Shown here: one piece after another, positions 51,090 to 58,757 of the stretch
How positions within the stretch are numbered: position 1 is the stretch's first letter
Layout: each line of letters starts with the position of its first letter
Assembly: GCA_905233685.1 (NCBI GenBank)
Contig: CAJOEZ010000006.1
Coordinates: forward strand, 79,369 to 143,368
Direction: 5' to 3'
Source of the DNA: an uncultured Bacteroidales bacterium
GTDB lineage: Bacteria > Bacteroidota > Bacteroidia > Bacteroidales > F082
Length of the DNA stretch: 64,000 bases
Notes under the pieces: model-generated
Told to the model about the DNA's origin: nothing
Database searches by the model: none
Seen by the model: the letters and a program-made list of their open reading frames with translations, nothing else
Translations under genes and position numbers: made by a program

Positions 51090-51117
51090 GTGGTTTTGAA
51101 AAAAAGTTTGCCGATTT

Positions 51118-51149
51118 TTTGAATTTTCGGCAAAATGTTTCTATATTAT
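51118..51149 (+). promoter_or_regulatory. Shared-type promoter, boundary D
   Basis: TTTG (51118-51121), 20-nt spacer AATTTTCGGCAAAATGTTTC, TATATTAT (51142-51149), before the ATG at 51175. Confidence 0.8.
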
Positions 51150-51174
51150 GTTGTACCGATAAAACAACATCAAT

Positions 51175-51357
51175 ATGAACACAACCATCAAAACCTCCTC
51201 AGAAAAGCAATTCACACAAATCCGTCGTTTCATCAAGAAAAACAAGATCTACAACACCAACCCAAAGAACTGGAAAAGTTCATCAAGGACTTTATCAAAA
51301 CCAACCACCTCACTAAAGTCCAGCAGCATGAGCCTTTGGCTCTTGCTGCCTGAGTAG
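51175..51357 (+). pseudogene. Frameshifted copy of the 55-residue small gene
   Basis: The first 28 residues equal those of the small gene at 53089-53256. An 11-bp insertion (51259-51269) then shifts the frame; the remaining family sequence (EKFIKDFIKTNHLTKVQQ) continues in another frame to 51353. The frame that is open from the ATG ends in an unrelated Ser-rich tail. It is a decayed duplicate, unless a translational frameshift restores it. Confidence 0.8.
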
Positions 51358-51456
51358 TTCATGTCCCATTTGAATATTTTTTTTGTAATATTTGTCCAAA
51401 CTATTATTTTTGCAGATTATAAAGGTAATAGTAACACATTAAACCATAACGTAAAG

Positions 51457-52809
51457 ATGAAAATCTATGATTTAACTAGAGGAAAGTATCCCAAGGTCTA
51501 CTCCTCATTGGACGATTTGTATTATGCTGAAAATACGAAGCAAATGGCGCATTATAGTTCCGGATTTCAGTCATTGTTTGCGAATAACAAAAACGATATC
51601 GGTGCGCTACTGAACAATATCCCAGTGCTTTTGGTGGAGTCTTCCATGTCCTGTGAATATGTCTCAGTACCTGGATGCCAATGTTTGGTTCAAGTGCCAG
51701 AGGATAATCATGCAACCATTGTGGACACCGAGGATTTCGACATTAACAAATGGGTGGCTTCAAAGGAGAGTGACATTCCTGAAAAAGACGATCCGAGAGA
51801 AAGGACTTCCCGTGGCTTTTCCATTACCGATTTGTTGGGAGTTTACATTTACAAGGGCAACCACGACATTATGCCTAGACGCATTTTTATTTGGCTTGAC
51901 AAAATTATGGCGTGTGCTGAAAGAAACACAAAAGTCAAGGCATACATAAATGACAATGCTTGTGCTTTATTCGAATTGGTGCTATATCATGAATTAGGAC
52001 ATGCTTTGATGGATGTAGAATTGTATGGTGTACATCCTTCTCCCAAGTTCTCTTATGCTAAAGACGCGCCGTACAGGTTTTATGAGGAAGCATTCGCCAA
52101 TGGTGTCGCTTTGTCGATTCTTATGGGGGACAAACATGCTGTTGCGTCTCAAAAGCCTCTCATTTTACAACAACAATCATTCATCGAAAACTTTGTCAAG
52201 AGTCAAGGATGGGGCTATTCCGATGGATGGGAGTTGTATATGAGACTTGTTGATAACATTGATCAATGGATGGGCATAAAAGTGCTTTTTAATTTTGATA
52301 TTGTGCTTTTGTTAAAAGCCATGTGGAAACATAAACCTTTTATTGAAACTGTATTTGAGGGAGTTGGTCATGATGGATGGATTGCAGTGAAGGACCGTTG
52401 CGATAAATGGAGTATCATAGAACTGCCAAGTCAAAATGCAGTCGCAGGATTCAAAAAATATGACCGTTTCTGGTCGTTTGATGGGAACGGATTATGCATG
52501 ATTAGAGTGGATCAAGAACATGGATATTTGTATGGCTATGTCAATGAGCAAGGTGTTGAGCAGATTCCCGTAGAATACGATCATTTGTATAGTTTCGAGA
52601 ATGGCATTACCATTGCAAAGAAAGACGGTTGGTATGGCGCCATCGACTTGAATAATAAGATTGTCATACCTTTCAATCTGCCTTATGATGATGTTCGAGG
52701 GTTTCGAAATGGAAGAGCTGCTGTAAAGAACAGTGCTGGAAAGTGGGGCGTGATAGACACAAATGGTAAGGAAATTGTTCCATGCACAAATGATTCAATT
52801 GTATCGTGA
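51457..52809 (+). CDS. Zinc-peptidase-like protein with C-terminal WG repeats
   Basis: 450 residues from MKIYDLTRGKYPKV. The longer frame from 51361 would start before a promoter-like TATTTTTG at about 51407. The central region has LVLYHELGHALMDVELYG, an HExxH zinc motif, with a later EEAFAN that could give the third ligand as in gluzincin-like enzymes. The C-terminal ~120 residues carry about three WG (KWG-type) beta repeats: GYLYGYVNEQGVEQIPVEYDHL, GWYGAIDLNNKIVIPF, GKWGVIDTNGKEIVP. No signal peptide remains with this start. Substrate unknown; WG repeats probably bind a partner. Confidence 0.75.
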   Translation: MKIYDLTRGKYPKVYSSLDDLYYAENTKQMAHYSSGFQSLFANNKNDIGALLNNIPVLLVESSMSCEYVSVPGCQCLVQVPEDNHATIVDTEDFDINKWVASKESDIPEKDDPRERTSRGFSITDLLGVYIYKGNHDIMPRRIFIWLDKIMACAERNTKVKAYINDNACALFELVLYHELGHALMDVELYGVHPSPKFSYAKDAPYRFYEEAFANGVALSILMGDKHAVASQKPLILQQQSFIENFVKSQGWGYSDGWELYMRLVDNIDQWMGIKVLFNFDIVLLLKAMWKHKPFIETVFEGVGHDGWIAVKDRCDKWSIIELPSQNAVAGFKKYDRFWSFDGNGLCMIRVDQEHGYLYGYVNEQGVEQIPVEYDHLYSFENGITIAKKDGWYGAIDLNNKIVIPFNLPYDDVRGFRNGRAAVKNSAGKWGVIDTNGKEIVPCTNDSIVS

Positions 52810-52962
52810 GTTGGGTTAGATCGAGATGCTTTTCAGCGCACAAATGGAGGTTGAAAACTTGAAGAACTATAGGGCATATTTTTTTGATGGAGTAATTGGT
52901 AACTTTTATACCAGCAACAGAACCAGCTGTAGATAGCCGCTTCATGAGACCGGAGACTGGCA

Positions 52963-53009
52963 GGCATCCTTCTTATCCTGTAGTATAAAGGTCTTGGGAT
53001 GCCGTTTTT
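52963..53009 (+). terminator. Possible terminator after the zinc-peptidase/WG gene
   Basis: Inverted repeat ggcatcc (52963-52969) / ggatgcc (52997-53003) followed by GTTTTT. The 27-nt loop is long, so this is tentative. The rest of 52810-53050 holds no gene I can support. Confidence 0.4.
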
Positions 53010-53088
53010 AAACTTTTTCTGCCCCAATTTACAAATTTTCGGCAAAAAAGAACTATTTTAAGGCCTAACCCCTTAAAACAACATCAAT

Positions 53089-53256
53089 ATGAACACAACC
53101 ATCAAAACCTCCTCAGAAAAGCAATTCACACAAATCCGTCGTTTCATCAAGAAAAACAAGATCTACAACACCCTGGAAAAGTTCATCAAAGACTTCATCA
53201 AGACCAACCACCTCACCAAAGTCCAGCAGCAGGAGCCTTTGGCTCATGCTGCCTGA
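53089..53256 (+). CDS. 55-residue basic helical protein
   Basis: Reads MNTTIKTSSEKQFTQIRRF, then IKKNKIYNTLEKFIKDFIKT, then NHLTKVQQQEPLAHAA. Strongly basic and helical, a plausible nucleic-acid-binding or antitoxin-like protein, but I recognise no family. About 168 bp of coding sequence and the leader AAAACAACATCAAT are repeated at 51161-51357 (frameshifted copy). The intact copy here precedes a truncated sigma-70 gene by 46 bp. A derivative of the island promoter (CAAATTTTCGGCAAAAAAG...) lies upstream at 53030-53060. Confidence 0.65.
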   Translation: MNTTIKTSSEKQFTQIRRFIKKNKIYNTLEKFIKDFIKTNHLTKVQQQEPLAHAA

Positions 53257-53302
53257 GTTTAATGATCTATTGAAAAGGACAACAACGATAAAACTGAATA
53301 CC

Positions 53303-53632
53303 ATGAGAATTGAAAACATAGATAAATTCTTACAAGAAATTGGCCGTGTGCCATTGCTAACGAAAGAAGAAGAATTAGCCCTCCTCAAGGCCGTGCAGGA
53401 AAAAGGGCAAGACTGCGACGAGATGGAACAACTGTGCCAATCGAACATGAGGTTTGTAGTGTCGTTGGTCAGGCAGTATCAGCAACGCGGACTGACGCTG
53501 GAAGAACTGATTACCATCGGTATTGAAGGCATGAAAAAGGCTGCTCTGACCTACAATTTGAATGGTGACGTTAAATTCCTCCATTATGCCGTTTCAGTAA
53601 TGCGACAGTGTTTGGAGGATGCAATTGAGTGA
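53303..53632 (+). CDS. Truncated sigma-70-like protein (regions 1.2 and 2 only)
   Basis: 109 residues from MRIENIDKFL. FLQEIGRVPLLTKEEELALL matches sigma region 1.2 of Bacteroidota RpoD. SNMRFVVSLVRQYQQRGLTLEELITIGIEGMKKAALTYN and KFLHYAVSVMRQCLEDAIE match regions 2.1-2.4. The protein stops there: regions 3 and 4, which bind the -35-type element, are absent. It could be a relic or a regulator that competes for RNA polymerase. A longer in-frame start at 53246 overlaps the 55-residue gene and is less likely. Being next to genes that share one promoter sequence makes it a candidate regulator of the island. Confidence 0.8.
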   Translation: MRIENIDKFLQEIGRVPLLTKEEELALLKAVQEKGQDCDEMEQLCQSNMRFVVSLVRQYQQRGLTLEELITIGIEGMKKAALTYNLNGDVKFLHYAVSVMRQCLEDAIE

Positions 53633-53696
53633 ACTTGAAGTTTTTTTGGCGATGATATTGAGGTGCTGAATTATTGAGAAGAGGAAGCCACTAAAC

Positions 53697-53739
53697 AAAA
53701 ATAGTAATAGCCATTACCGTAATGGCTATTACTATTTTT
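53697..53739. repeat. Perfect palindrome 1 (TAAT...ATTACCGTAAT type)
   Basis: A 21-bp inverted repeat around the single base C at 53718 (ATAGTAATAGCCATTAC, C, complement), with A and T tails, so it can also work as a terminator in both directions. Related palindromes lie at 53809-53840 and 55226-55264, bracketing one gene. Confidence 0.85.
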
Positions 53740-53795
53740 ATGTAAAAATCGAAGAAAAATCTTTGCAAACGCTTGCAGTTCCGAAAATTATGCGT

Positions 53796-53803
53796 ACTTT
53801 TGC
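53796..53803 (+). promoter_or_regulatory. -7 promoter of the DUF234-type ATPase gene
   Basis: TACTTTTG-like motif (tactttt then g) directly before palindrome 2, which would sit at the transcription start. Confidence 0.55.
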
Positions 53804-53808
53804 AGAAT

Positions 53809-53840
53809 GGTAATGAGTATTACCGTAATGATGATTACTA
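53809..53840. repeat. Imperfect palindrome 2 at the transcription start
   Basis: GTAATGAGTATTACCGTAATGATGATTACT: 11 of 15 positions pair around the same CGTAAT centre as palindrome 1. Its position immediately after the -7 element fits an operator. Confidence 0.7.
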
Positions 53841-53872
53841 TTTATTGAAACAACTCAAAATACTGACGCGGT

Positions 53873-55189
53873 ATGAAGTTCTACAATCGTGAAAATGAAA
53901 AAGCGCAACTCTATAAAGTGCTGCAACAGAGTAAGAAAGAAGCACAGATGACCGTGCTGATGGGTCGTAGGCGTATCGGCAAGACCGAACTTTCGTTGCA
54001 ATGTGGCGACGAAAAAATACTCTATTTTTTCGTCGGAAAGAAGACGGAACAGCTGCTTTGCCACGATTATTTGGAAGAAATCAGTTTCAAATTGGGCGTT
54101 CCCATCATTGGGCAACTTTCCTCGTTTTCGGAAGTGTTCAGGTATGTGCTGCAATTGGCTGAAAGACAGTCTTTCACGTTGGTTATCGATGAGTTCCAGA
54201 ACTTCCTAAAAATCAATCCTTCCGTGTTCAGCGACATGCAGCGCGATTGGGACTTGCATAAGCGCACGAGCTATTTGAACCTCATCATCAGCGGCTCGGT
54301 GTTCACGCTGATGAAACGAATTTTCGAGGACTACGAAGAGCCACTTTTCGGTCGTGCCACAGAACGGCTATTGCTTAAGCCCTTCTCAACCAGCGTTTTG
54401 AAGGAAATCTTGGCCGACTACAACCCCAATTACACGCCTGAGGACTTGTTGGCCTTGTTCAGCATCACGGGCGGCGTTCCGTGGTATGTTGCGCTTTTGC
54501 TCGATAAAGGTTATGTCACTAATGACCAAATGCTTACCGCTTTGACGGAGGAAAACTCACCTTTCATCAACGAGGGGAAAAACATCCTCATTGAGGAGTT
54601 CGGCACCGACTATGTCATTTATTTCTCCATCTTGACCTGCATCGCGGGCGGACTGAAAACCCGTGCGGAGATTGAAGGCGAGTTGGGCATCGGCAACATC
54701 GGGAGTTATCTGGCGCGGTTGGAGAACTATTACAACCTCGTCAGTAAGTCGCTACCCATTTTCGCGAAGGAAAACAGCAAGAAAATGCGCTACCAACTCA
54801 ACGACTGCTTCCTGATTTTCTGGTTCCGTTTCTTCTACAAGTATCAGTCACTTGTCGAAAATCGTGCGTTGAAGTCGCTGGAAACCATTATCTTGCGTGA
54901 CTATAGCACGGTTTCTGGTTTTATGATGGAGCGTTATTTCGCGTGCAAGTTTAAGGAGGAAGGCAAATACATCATCGGCAAGTGGTGGGATCGTAAAGGC
55001 GAGAACGAGATAGACCTCATCGTGGCCGACCCCATCAAGAAAGAGGCTTGGGTTTATGAACTGAAGAAGCAAGGCGAGCGTTACGAGGCCAAGGTTTTGA
55101 AGGAGAAAGTGAAAGCAATGGTCGCCCAAACACCCGAACTTGCCAGAATGAAATTACACCTTGGATTTTTGACCCTTGAAGATATCTAA
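53873..55189 (+). CDS. Archaeal-type ATPase with DUF234 C-terminus
   Basis: 438 residues. Walker A is MGRRRIGKTELSL (about 23-35) and Walker B FTLVIDEFQNFL. A winged-helix-like segment follows (GLKTRAEIEGELGIGNIGSYLARLENYYNLV), then a C-terminal DUF234 domain with GENEIDLIVADPIKKEAWVYELKKQ, a PD-(D/E)XK-like pattern. The family is abundant in Bacteroidota and archaea, with unclear function; a DNA-linked STAND-like role is often assumed. The gene stands alone between two strong palindromes, with a third at its promoter, suggesting autoregulation or a discrete transferable unit. Confidence 0.88.
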   Translation: MKFYNRENEKAQLYKVLQQSKKEAQMTVLMGRRRIGKTELSLQCGDEKILYFFVGKKTEQLLCHDYLEEISFKLGVPIIGQLSSFSEVFRYVLQLAERQSFTLVIDEFQNFLKINPSVFSDMQRDWDLHKRTSYLNLIISGSVFTLMKRIFEDYEEPLFGRATERLLLKPFSTSVLKEILADYNPNYTPEDLLALFSITGGVPWYVALLLDKGYVTNDQMLTALTEENSPFINEGKNILIEEFGTDYVIYFSILTCIAGGLKTRAEIEGELGIGNIGSYLARLENYYNLVSKSLPIFAKENSKKMRYQLNDCFLIFWFRFFYKYQSLVENRALKSLETIILRDYSTVSGFMMERYFACKFKEEGKYIIGKWWDRKGENEIDLIVADPIKKEAWVYELKKQGERYEAKVLKEKVKAMVAQTPELARMKLHLGFLTLEDI

Positions 55190-55225
55190 TCAATTGAAAT
55201 ACATACTATTGTTGTTGGATTTTTG

Positions 55226-55264
55226 AAATAGTAATGGCCATTACCGTAATAGCCATTACTATTT
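55226..55264. repeat. Palindrome 3 after the DUF234-type ATPase gene
   Basis: 18 of 19 positions pair around C55245, with the same CCATTACCGTAAT core as palindrome 1 and a trailing run of T. Confidence 0.85.
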
Positions 55265-55298
55265 TTGCTTTTCGTTGATAAAACACTATGTATTAGGG

Positions 55299-56339
55299 CT
55301 ATACGAAATTCACCTCAGGACTAATCCGAATCCCGAATTTGGCTTCCACGGAATCTTGGATTTTTCGGGAGAGTTCCACGATGTCCTGACCTTTTCCGCC
55401 GCCGTAATGCACGAGGACGAGCGCCTGTTTGTCGTACACGCCTACATGCTCGTCGCGCCAGCCTTTCCAGCTAATGGCCCCTGAGCCTGTCGAAGGGCCA
55501 CAATGTTCAATGAGCCAACCTGCAGGGACTTTTACCATCCCATTAGGTTCGTCGTAATGCGGAATGTTCGGGTAATCCTTTTGCAAGCCCTCAAATTGTG
55601 CCGCCTCGATGACCGGATTCTTGAAGAAACTGCCCGCGCTGCCAATCTGCTTTAAATTGGGCAGTTTGGCATCGCGGATGGTGCAAATGACGTCGTGAAG
55701 TTGCTGTAAAGTCGGTGCTTCGATTCCGTTTTGCTCCAAATAAGCTTTGATGTTGCCGTAATCAAGGTGGAGCGGGGCGCTTTTTTTCAGCAGGAAGTCT
55801 ACTGAAGTGATGACAAACTGCCCTTTCAAGTCGCCCTTGAAAATGCTTTCACGATAGCCGAAACGACATTCCTCTTTGCTGAAAATCTTGGTTTCGCCCG
55901 TTGCCAAATCCATTGCCTTGCATTGCAAAAAGCTGTCTTTCAATTCCATGCCGTAAGCCCCGATGTTTTGCACGGGGGCAGCTCCCACCTTTCCTGGAAT
56001 ATGGGCGAGGTTCTCAACGCCATGCCAACCCTTTTCGACGCAAAACCGCACGAAATTGGGCCAATCCTCTCCGGCTCGGACACGGACAACGACTTCGTTT
56101 TCGTCCACGTGAAGGACTTCAACGCCTTTAGTGTTGATGTAAACCACTAGGCCGTCAAACACCTCGTTTTGGAAAAGGATGTTGTTTCCGCCGCTGAGAA
56201 TCAGAGTTTTGTGTTTCTGCAATTCTCCGCTTTGGATAAGTGTTTGCAGCTCGCTGACTTCGTTGATTTCAACGAAATATCGGGCAACGGCATCGAAGCC
56301 GAAACTGTTGTAGGGTAGTAGGTTGACGTTGGTTTTCAT
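55299..56339 (-). CDS. murB: UDP-N-acetylenolpyruvoylglucosamine reductase
   Basis: 346 residues from MKTNVNLLPYNSFG. It reduces UDP-GlcNAc-enolpyruvate to UDP-MurNAc in peptidoglycan synthesis, in the cytosol. Motifs: FAD-binding LILSGGNNILF and GKVGAAPVQNIGAYGMELKD, the CRFGYRESIFK region with the active-site Tyr/Arg, and the late serine motif IGSAGSFFKNPVI. The order matches type I MurB, including the EVNFV end. A -7 motif (56345-56352) lies only 6 bp before the ATG, implying an almost leaderless transcript. Confidence 0.95.
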   Translation of the reverse strand: MKTNVNLLPYNSFGFDAVARYFVEINEVSELQTLIQSGELQKHKTLILSGGNNILFQNEVFDGLVVYINTKGVEVLHVDENEVVVRVRAGEDWPNFVRFCVEKGWHGVENLAHIPGKVGAAPVQNIGAYGMELKDSFLQCKAMDLATGETKIFSKEECRFGYRESIFKGDLKGQFVITSVDFLLKKSAPLHLDYGNIKAYLEQNGIEAPTLQQLHDVICTIRDAKLPNLKQIGSAGSFFKNPVIEAAQFEGLQKDYPNIPHYDEPNGMVKVPAGWLIEHCGPSTGSGAISWKGWRDEHVGVYDKQALVLVHYGGGKGQDIVELSRKIQDSVEAKFGIRISPEVNFV

Positions 56340-56344
56340 GGGTG

Positions 56345-56352
56345 CAAAAATA
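56345..56352 (-). promoter_or_regulatory. -7 promoter of murB
   Basis: Reverse-strand TATTTTTG ends 6 bp before the murB start, so the transcript should have almost no leader. Confidence 0.55.
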
Positions 56353-56393
56353 CACAATAGAAGTTAATTCTCGCCGTTTCATCAAAAACTTCG

Positions 56394-56401
56394 TATCTTT
56401 G
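56394..56401 (+). promoter_or_regulatory. -7 promoter of the glycosyltransferase pair
   Basis: TATCTTTG ends 5 bp before the ATG at 56406, again predicting a leaderless message; divergent from the murB promoter. Confidence 0.55.
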
Positions 56402-56405
56402 TCCC

Positions 56406-57521
56406 ATGAAACGCGCCATTGTATCGGTGATTAACGACTTGGTCACGGACCAACGGGTTAACAAGTCTTGCTTGGCTTTGCAAAAGGCTGGCTATGAGGT
56501 GCTTTTGGTCGGACGAGAGCAGCGAATGAGTCCGCCAATGGACGAACGTCCATACGCTTATCATCGCATGATATTACTTTTCGAAAAGGGGCCGCTGTTT
56601 TATGCCGAGTACAATATCCGGCTGTTTTTCTTCTTGTTGTTCCATCGCGCCAATTTATTGCTTTCCAACGATTTGGACACACTTCTGCCCAATTGGTTCA
56701 TCTCGCGGCTGAAAGGCTGCAAGATGATTTTTGACAGCCACGAATACTTCACCGAAACGCCTGAGTTGGTAAATCGGCCCAAGGTGCAGCGTGTTTGGAA
56801 ACGGATTGAGGGCTATGTGGTGCCCCAATTGGACGAGATGATTACCGTTTGTGACTCTATCGCCGACTTGTTTCGTGAGAAATATGGCGTTAAGTGCCAT
56901 GTTATCAGAAATATACCGCCAAGAAAGGCTTTGCCGCCGAAAGGCGACAAAACGGCTTTGGGCTTGCCTGCCGATAAACACTTATTAGTATTACAAGGCT
57001 CCGGCATCAACATTCAACGTGGGGCCGAGGAGTTAGTGCAGGCCATGTCGCTTTTGGACGACTGCTTTTTGATGATTATCGGTGGGGGAGATGTATTGCC
57101 CATTTTGAAACAAATGGTTGAGGAACAGAAAATTAGCGACAGAGTGCGCTTCTTCCCTCGTATGCCTTACCAGCAAATGATGGCCTACACGCAACTCGCG
57201 GAATTGGGTTTTTGCCTTGACAAAGACACCAATCTCAATTATCGCTTTAGTCTGCCCAATAAGCTGTTTGACTTCATCCAAGCGGGCGTGCCAATTGTTG
57301 CCTCTCATTTGACTGAAATTGAGAAGATTATAAGACAATACGATTTGGGACTTTTCATTGAGAATCACGAGCCCGAGACGATTGCCGCTACCATTCGTGA
57401 AGCTTTGTCGGATGAGGCGAGAAGGGAACAATGGAAACAGAATCTGGCTGTTGCGGCATGGGATTTGTGTTGGGAGAACGAAGAACAGAAATTGTTGGAG
57501 ATCTACCATCATTATGGCTGA
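56406..57521 (+). CDS. Glycosyltransferase, GT4-like (group 1)
   Basis: 371 residues, GT-B fold. The N-terminal acceptor domain starts KRAIVSVINDLVTDQRVNK and contains MIFDSHEYFTETPEL. The C-terminal donor domain has LLVLQGSGINIQRGAEELV, MIIGGGDVLPIL and FSLPNKLFDFIQAGVPIVAS, the E-x7-E-like region of GT4 enzymes. It probably adds a sugar to a lipid-linked or surface glycan on the cytosolic side. It overlaps the next glycosyltransferase by 8 bp. Confidence 0.88.
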   Translation: MKRAIVSVINDLVTDQRVNKSCLALQKAGYEVLLVGREQRMSPPMDERPYAYHRMILLFEKGPLFYAEYNIRLFFFLLFHRANLLLSNDLDTLLPNWFISRLKGCKMIFDSHEYFTETPELVNRPKVQRVWKRIEGYVVPQLDEMITVCDSIADLFREKYGVKCHVIRNIPPRKALPPKGDKTALGLPADKHLLVLQGSGINIQRGAEELVQAMSLLDDCFLMIIGGGDVLPILKQMVEEQKISDRVRFFPRMPYQQMMAYTQLAELGFCLDKDTNLNYRFSLPNKLFDFIQAGVPIVASHLTEIEKIIRQYDLGLFIENHEPETIAATIREALSDEARREQWKQNLAVAAWDLCWENEEQKLLEIYHHYG

Positions 57522-58632
57522 AAATCACCTACATATCATCGCTTTCGACGTGCCTTATCCTGCCAATTACGGTGGGGTTATCGATGTGTTTTATCGCGTG
57601 AAAGCCCTTACTGAGGTTGGTGTCAAGGTGCATTTGCATTGCTTCGAGTACGGTCGTGGCGAGCAAGAGGTCTTGAATCGCTGCCATGAGGTGAAGTATT
57701 ACAAACGCGACACTTCCTTTGCCAAACAGCTGAGTCTCACGCCTTTTATCGTCAATTCGCGCTGTTCCGAGACCTTGGTTCAAGACTTGCTGAAGGACGA
57801 TTATCCTATTCTTTGCGAAGGCTTGCACACAACCGCAGTTTTGTCGGACAAGCGCTTGAAAAACAGGAAAATATATGTCCGCGCCCACAATGTAGAGCAT
57901 GACTATTACATGGGTTTGGGCGATTCGGAGAAATGGGGCTGGAAGTGGTTGTTTTATCATGCAGAGGCTTGGAAACTAAGGCGTTATGAACCCGTTTTGC
58001 GCAAAGCGGCGGGCATCTTCACCATTTCCCAGAAAGACACGGATTATTTCAGTGAACGCTACAAAAATGTCATCTTCGTTCCAGGCTTTAATTCTGCCGA
58101 TTCGGTGTGCTCGGAAACGGGTAGGGGAGAGTTCGTTTTGTATCACGGCAACCTTTCCGTTAAGGAGAACGAAACAGCGGCCAAGTGGTTGATAGAGAAT
58201 GTGTTTTCCAAACTTAGAACGCATTGCGTGATTGCAGGCTTGAACCCTTCGGACAAGTTGAGGAAGTCGATAGAGAAACATCTCAACGTGACTCTGGTAG
58301 CCAATCCCGACGATGCCGAGATGATTGACCTTTTGCGTCAGGCTCAGGTGAATATTTTGGTGACGAACCAACCTACGGGATTGAAACTCAAGCTGTTGAA
58401 TGCGCTTTACAACGGGCGCTTCTGCCTGGTGAACGAGGACATGGTGAAAGGGACTTCTTTGGAAAGCCTTTGCGTGGTGGCCGATGAGCCGGAGCAGATG
58501 ATTGTTGAAATCAAGCGGCTGATGAAGGAGGATTTCACCGAGGACGATATTGAGGAGCGTGATGTGCAGATGAGTCAACTTTATGATAATGAGGCGAATG
58601 CACGAAAAATCGTTGAGGCTATTGGCTTTTAG
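57514..58632 (+). CDS. Glycosyltransferase (second of pair)
   Basis: 372 residues from MAENHLHIIAFDVPYPANYGG. The frame is open upstream to 57358, but that region lies within the previous gene. It has GT-B-like motifs: IYVRAHNVEHDYYMGL, LYHGNLSVKENETAAKWLIEN, CVIAGLNPSDKL and NQPTGLKLKLLNALYNGRF. The GxxxGEL-type donor motifs are less canonical than in the first enzyme. Translational coupling (ATGGCTGA) suggests that the two act in one pathway on the same glycan. Confidence 0.85.
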   Translation: MAENHLHIIAFDVPYPANYGGVIDVFYRVKALTEVGVKVHLHCFEYGRGEQEVLNRCHEVKYYKRDTSFAKQLSLTPFIVNSRCSETLVQDLLKDDYPILCEGLHTTAVLSDKRLKNRKIYVRAHNVEHDYYMGLGDSEKWGWKWLFYHAEAWKLRRYEPVLRKAAGIFTISQKDTDYFSERYKNVIFVPGFNSADSVCSETGRGEFVLYHGNLSVKENETAAKWLIENVFSKLRTHCVIAGLNPSDKLRKSIEKHLNVTLVANPDDAEMIDLLRQAQVNILVTNQPTGLKLKLLNALYNGRFCLVNEDMVKGTSLESLCVVADEPEQMIVEIKRLMKEDFTEDDIEERDVQMSQLYDNEANARKIVEAIGF

Positions 58633-58752
58633 CAGTTAGCTTTTAGCTATTAGCTTGTCTGGTTGTGGCATGATAAGGCTTTTAGCAGTAGGCAATGAGC
58701 TTGCATGTTAGTGGCCCCAAGCTAACAGCTAACGGCTAATAGCTAACAGCTT
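58630..58752. repeat. TTAGC-rich inverted repeat between convergent genes
   Basis: The left part (agcagttagcttttagctattagctt) and the right part (58719-58752, aagctaacagctaacggc...) are imperfect reverse complements built of TTAGC units. They could fold as a long hairpin and terminate both converging genes. The left arm starts at the stop codon of the glycosyltransferase. Confidence 0.75.
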
Positions 58753-58757
58753 AAAAA

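Noticed and set aside
51135..51353. 73-codon frame overlapping the frameshifted small gene
   Set aside because: Only its C-terminal part matches the 55-residue family; the N-terminal part reads through the promoter and leader. It is the shifted remainder of the same duplicate.
51361..51456. Signal-peptide-like extension of the zinc-peptidase/WG protein
   Set aside because: A promoter-like TATTTTTG lies inside it, so the hydrophobic stretch is probably untranslated upstream DNA; I keep the start at 51457, though export cannot be fully excluded.
53246..53302. Longer N-terminus for the sigma-like protein
   Set aside because: It overlaps the 55-residue gene and adds residues unlike sigma region 1; MRIENIDKFL is the family-like start.
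42312..55189. Classical restriction-modification, CRISPR-Cas or toxin-antitoxin system
   Set aside because: No methyltransferase, cas genes, repeats or recognisable toxin families were found among the island genes.
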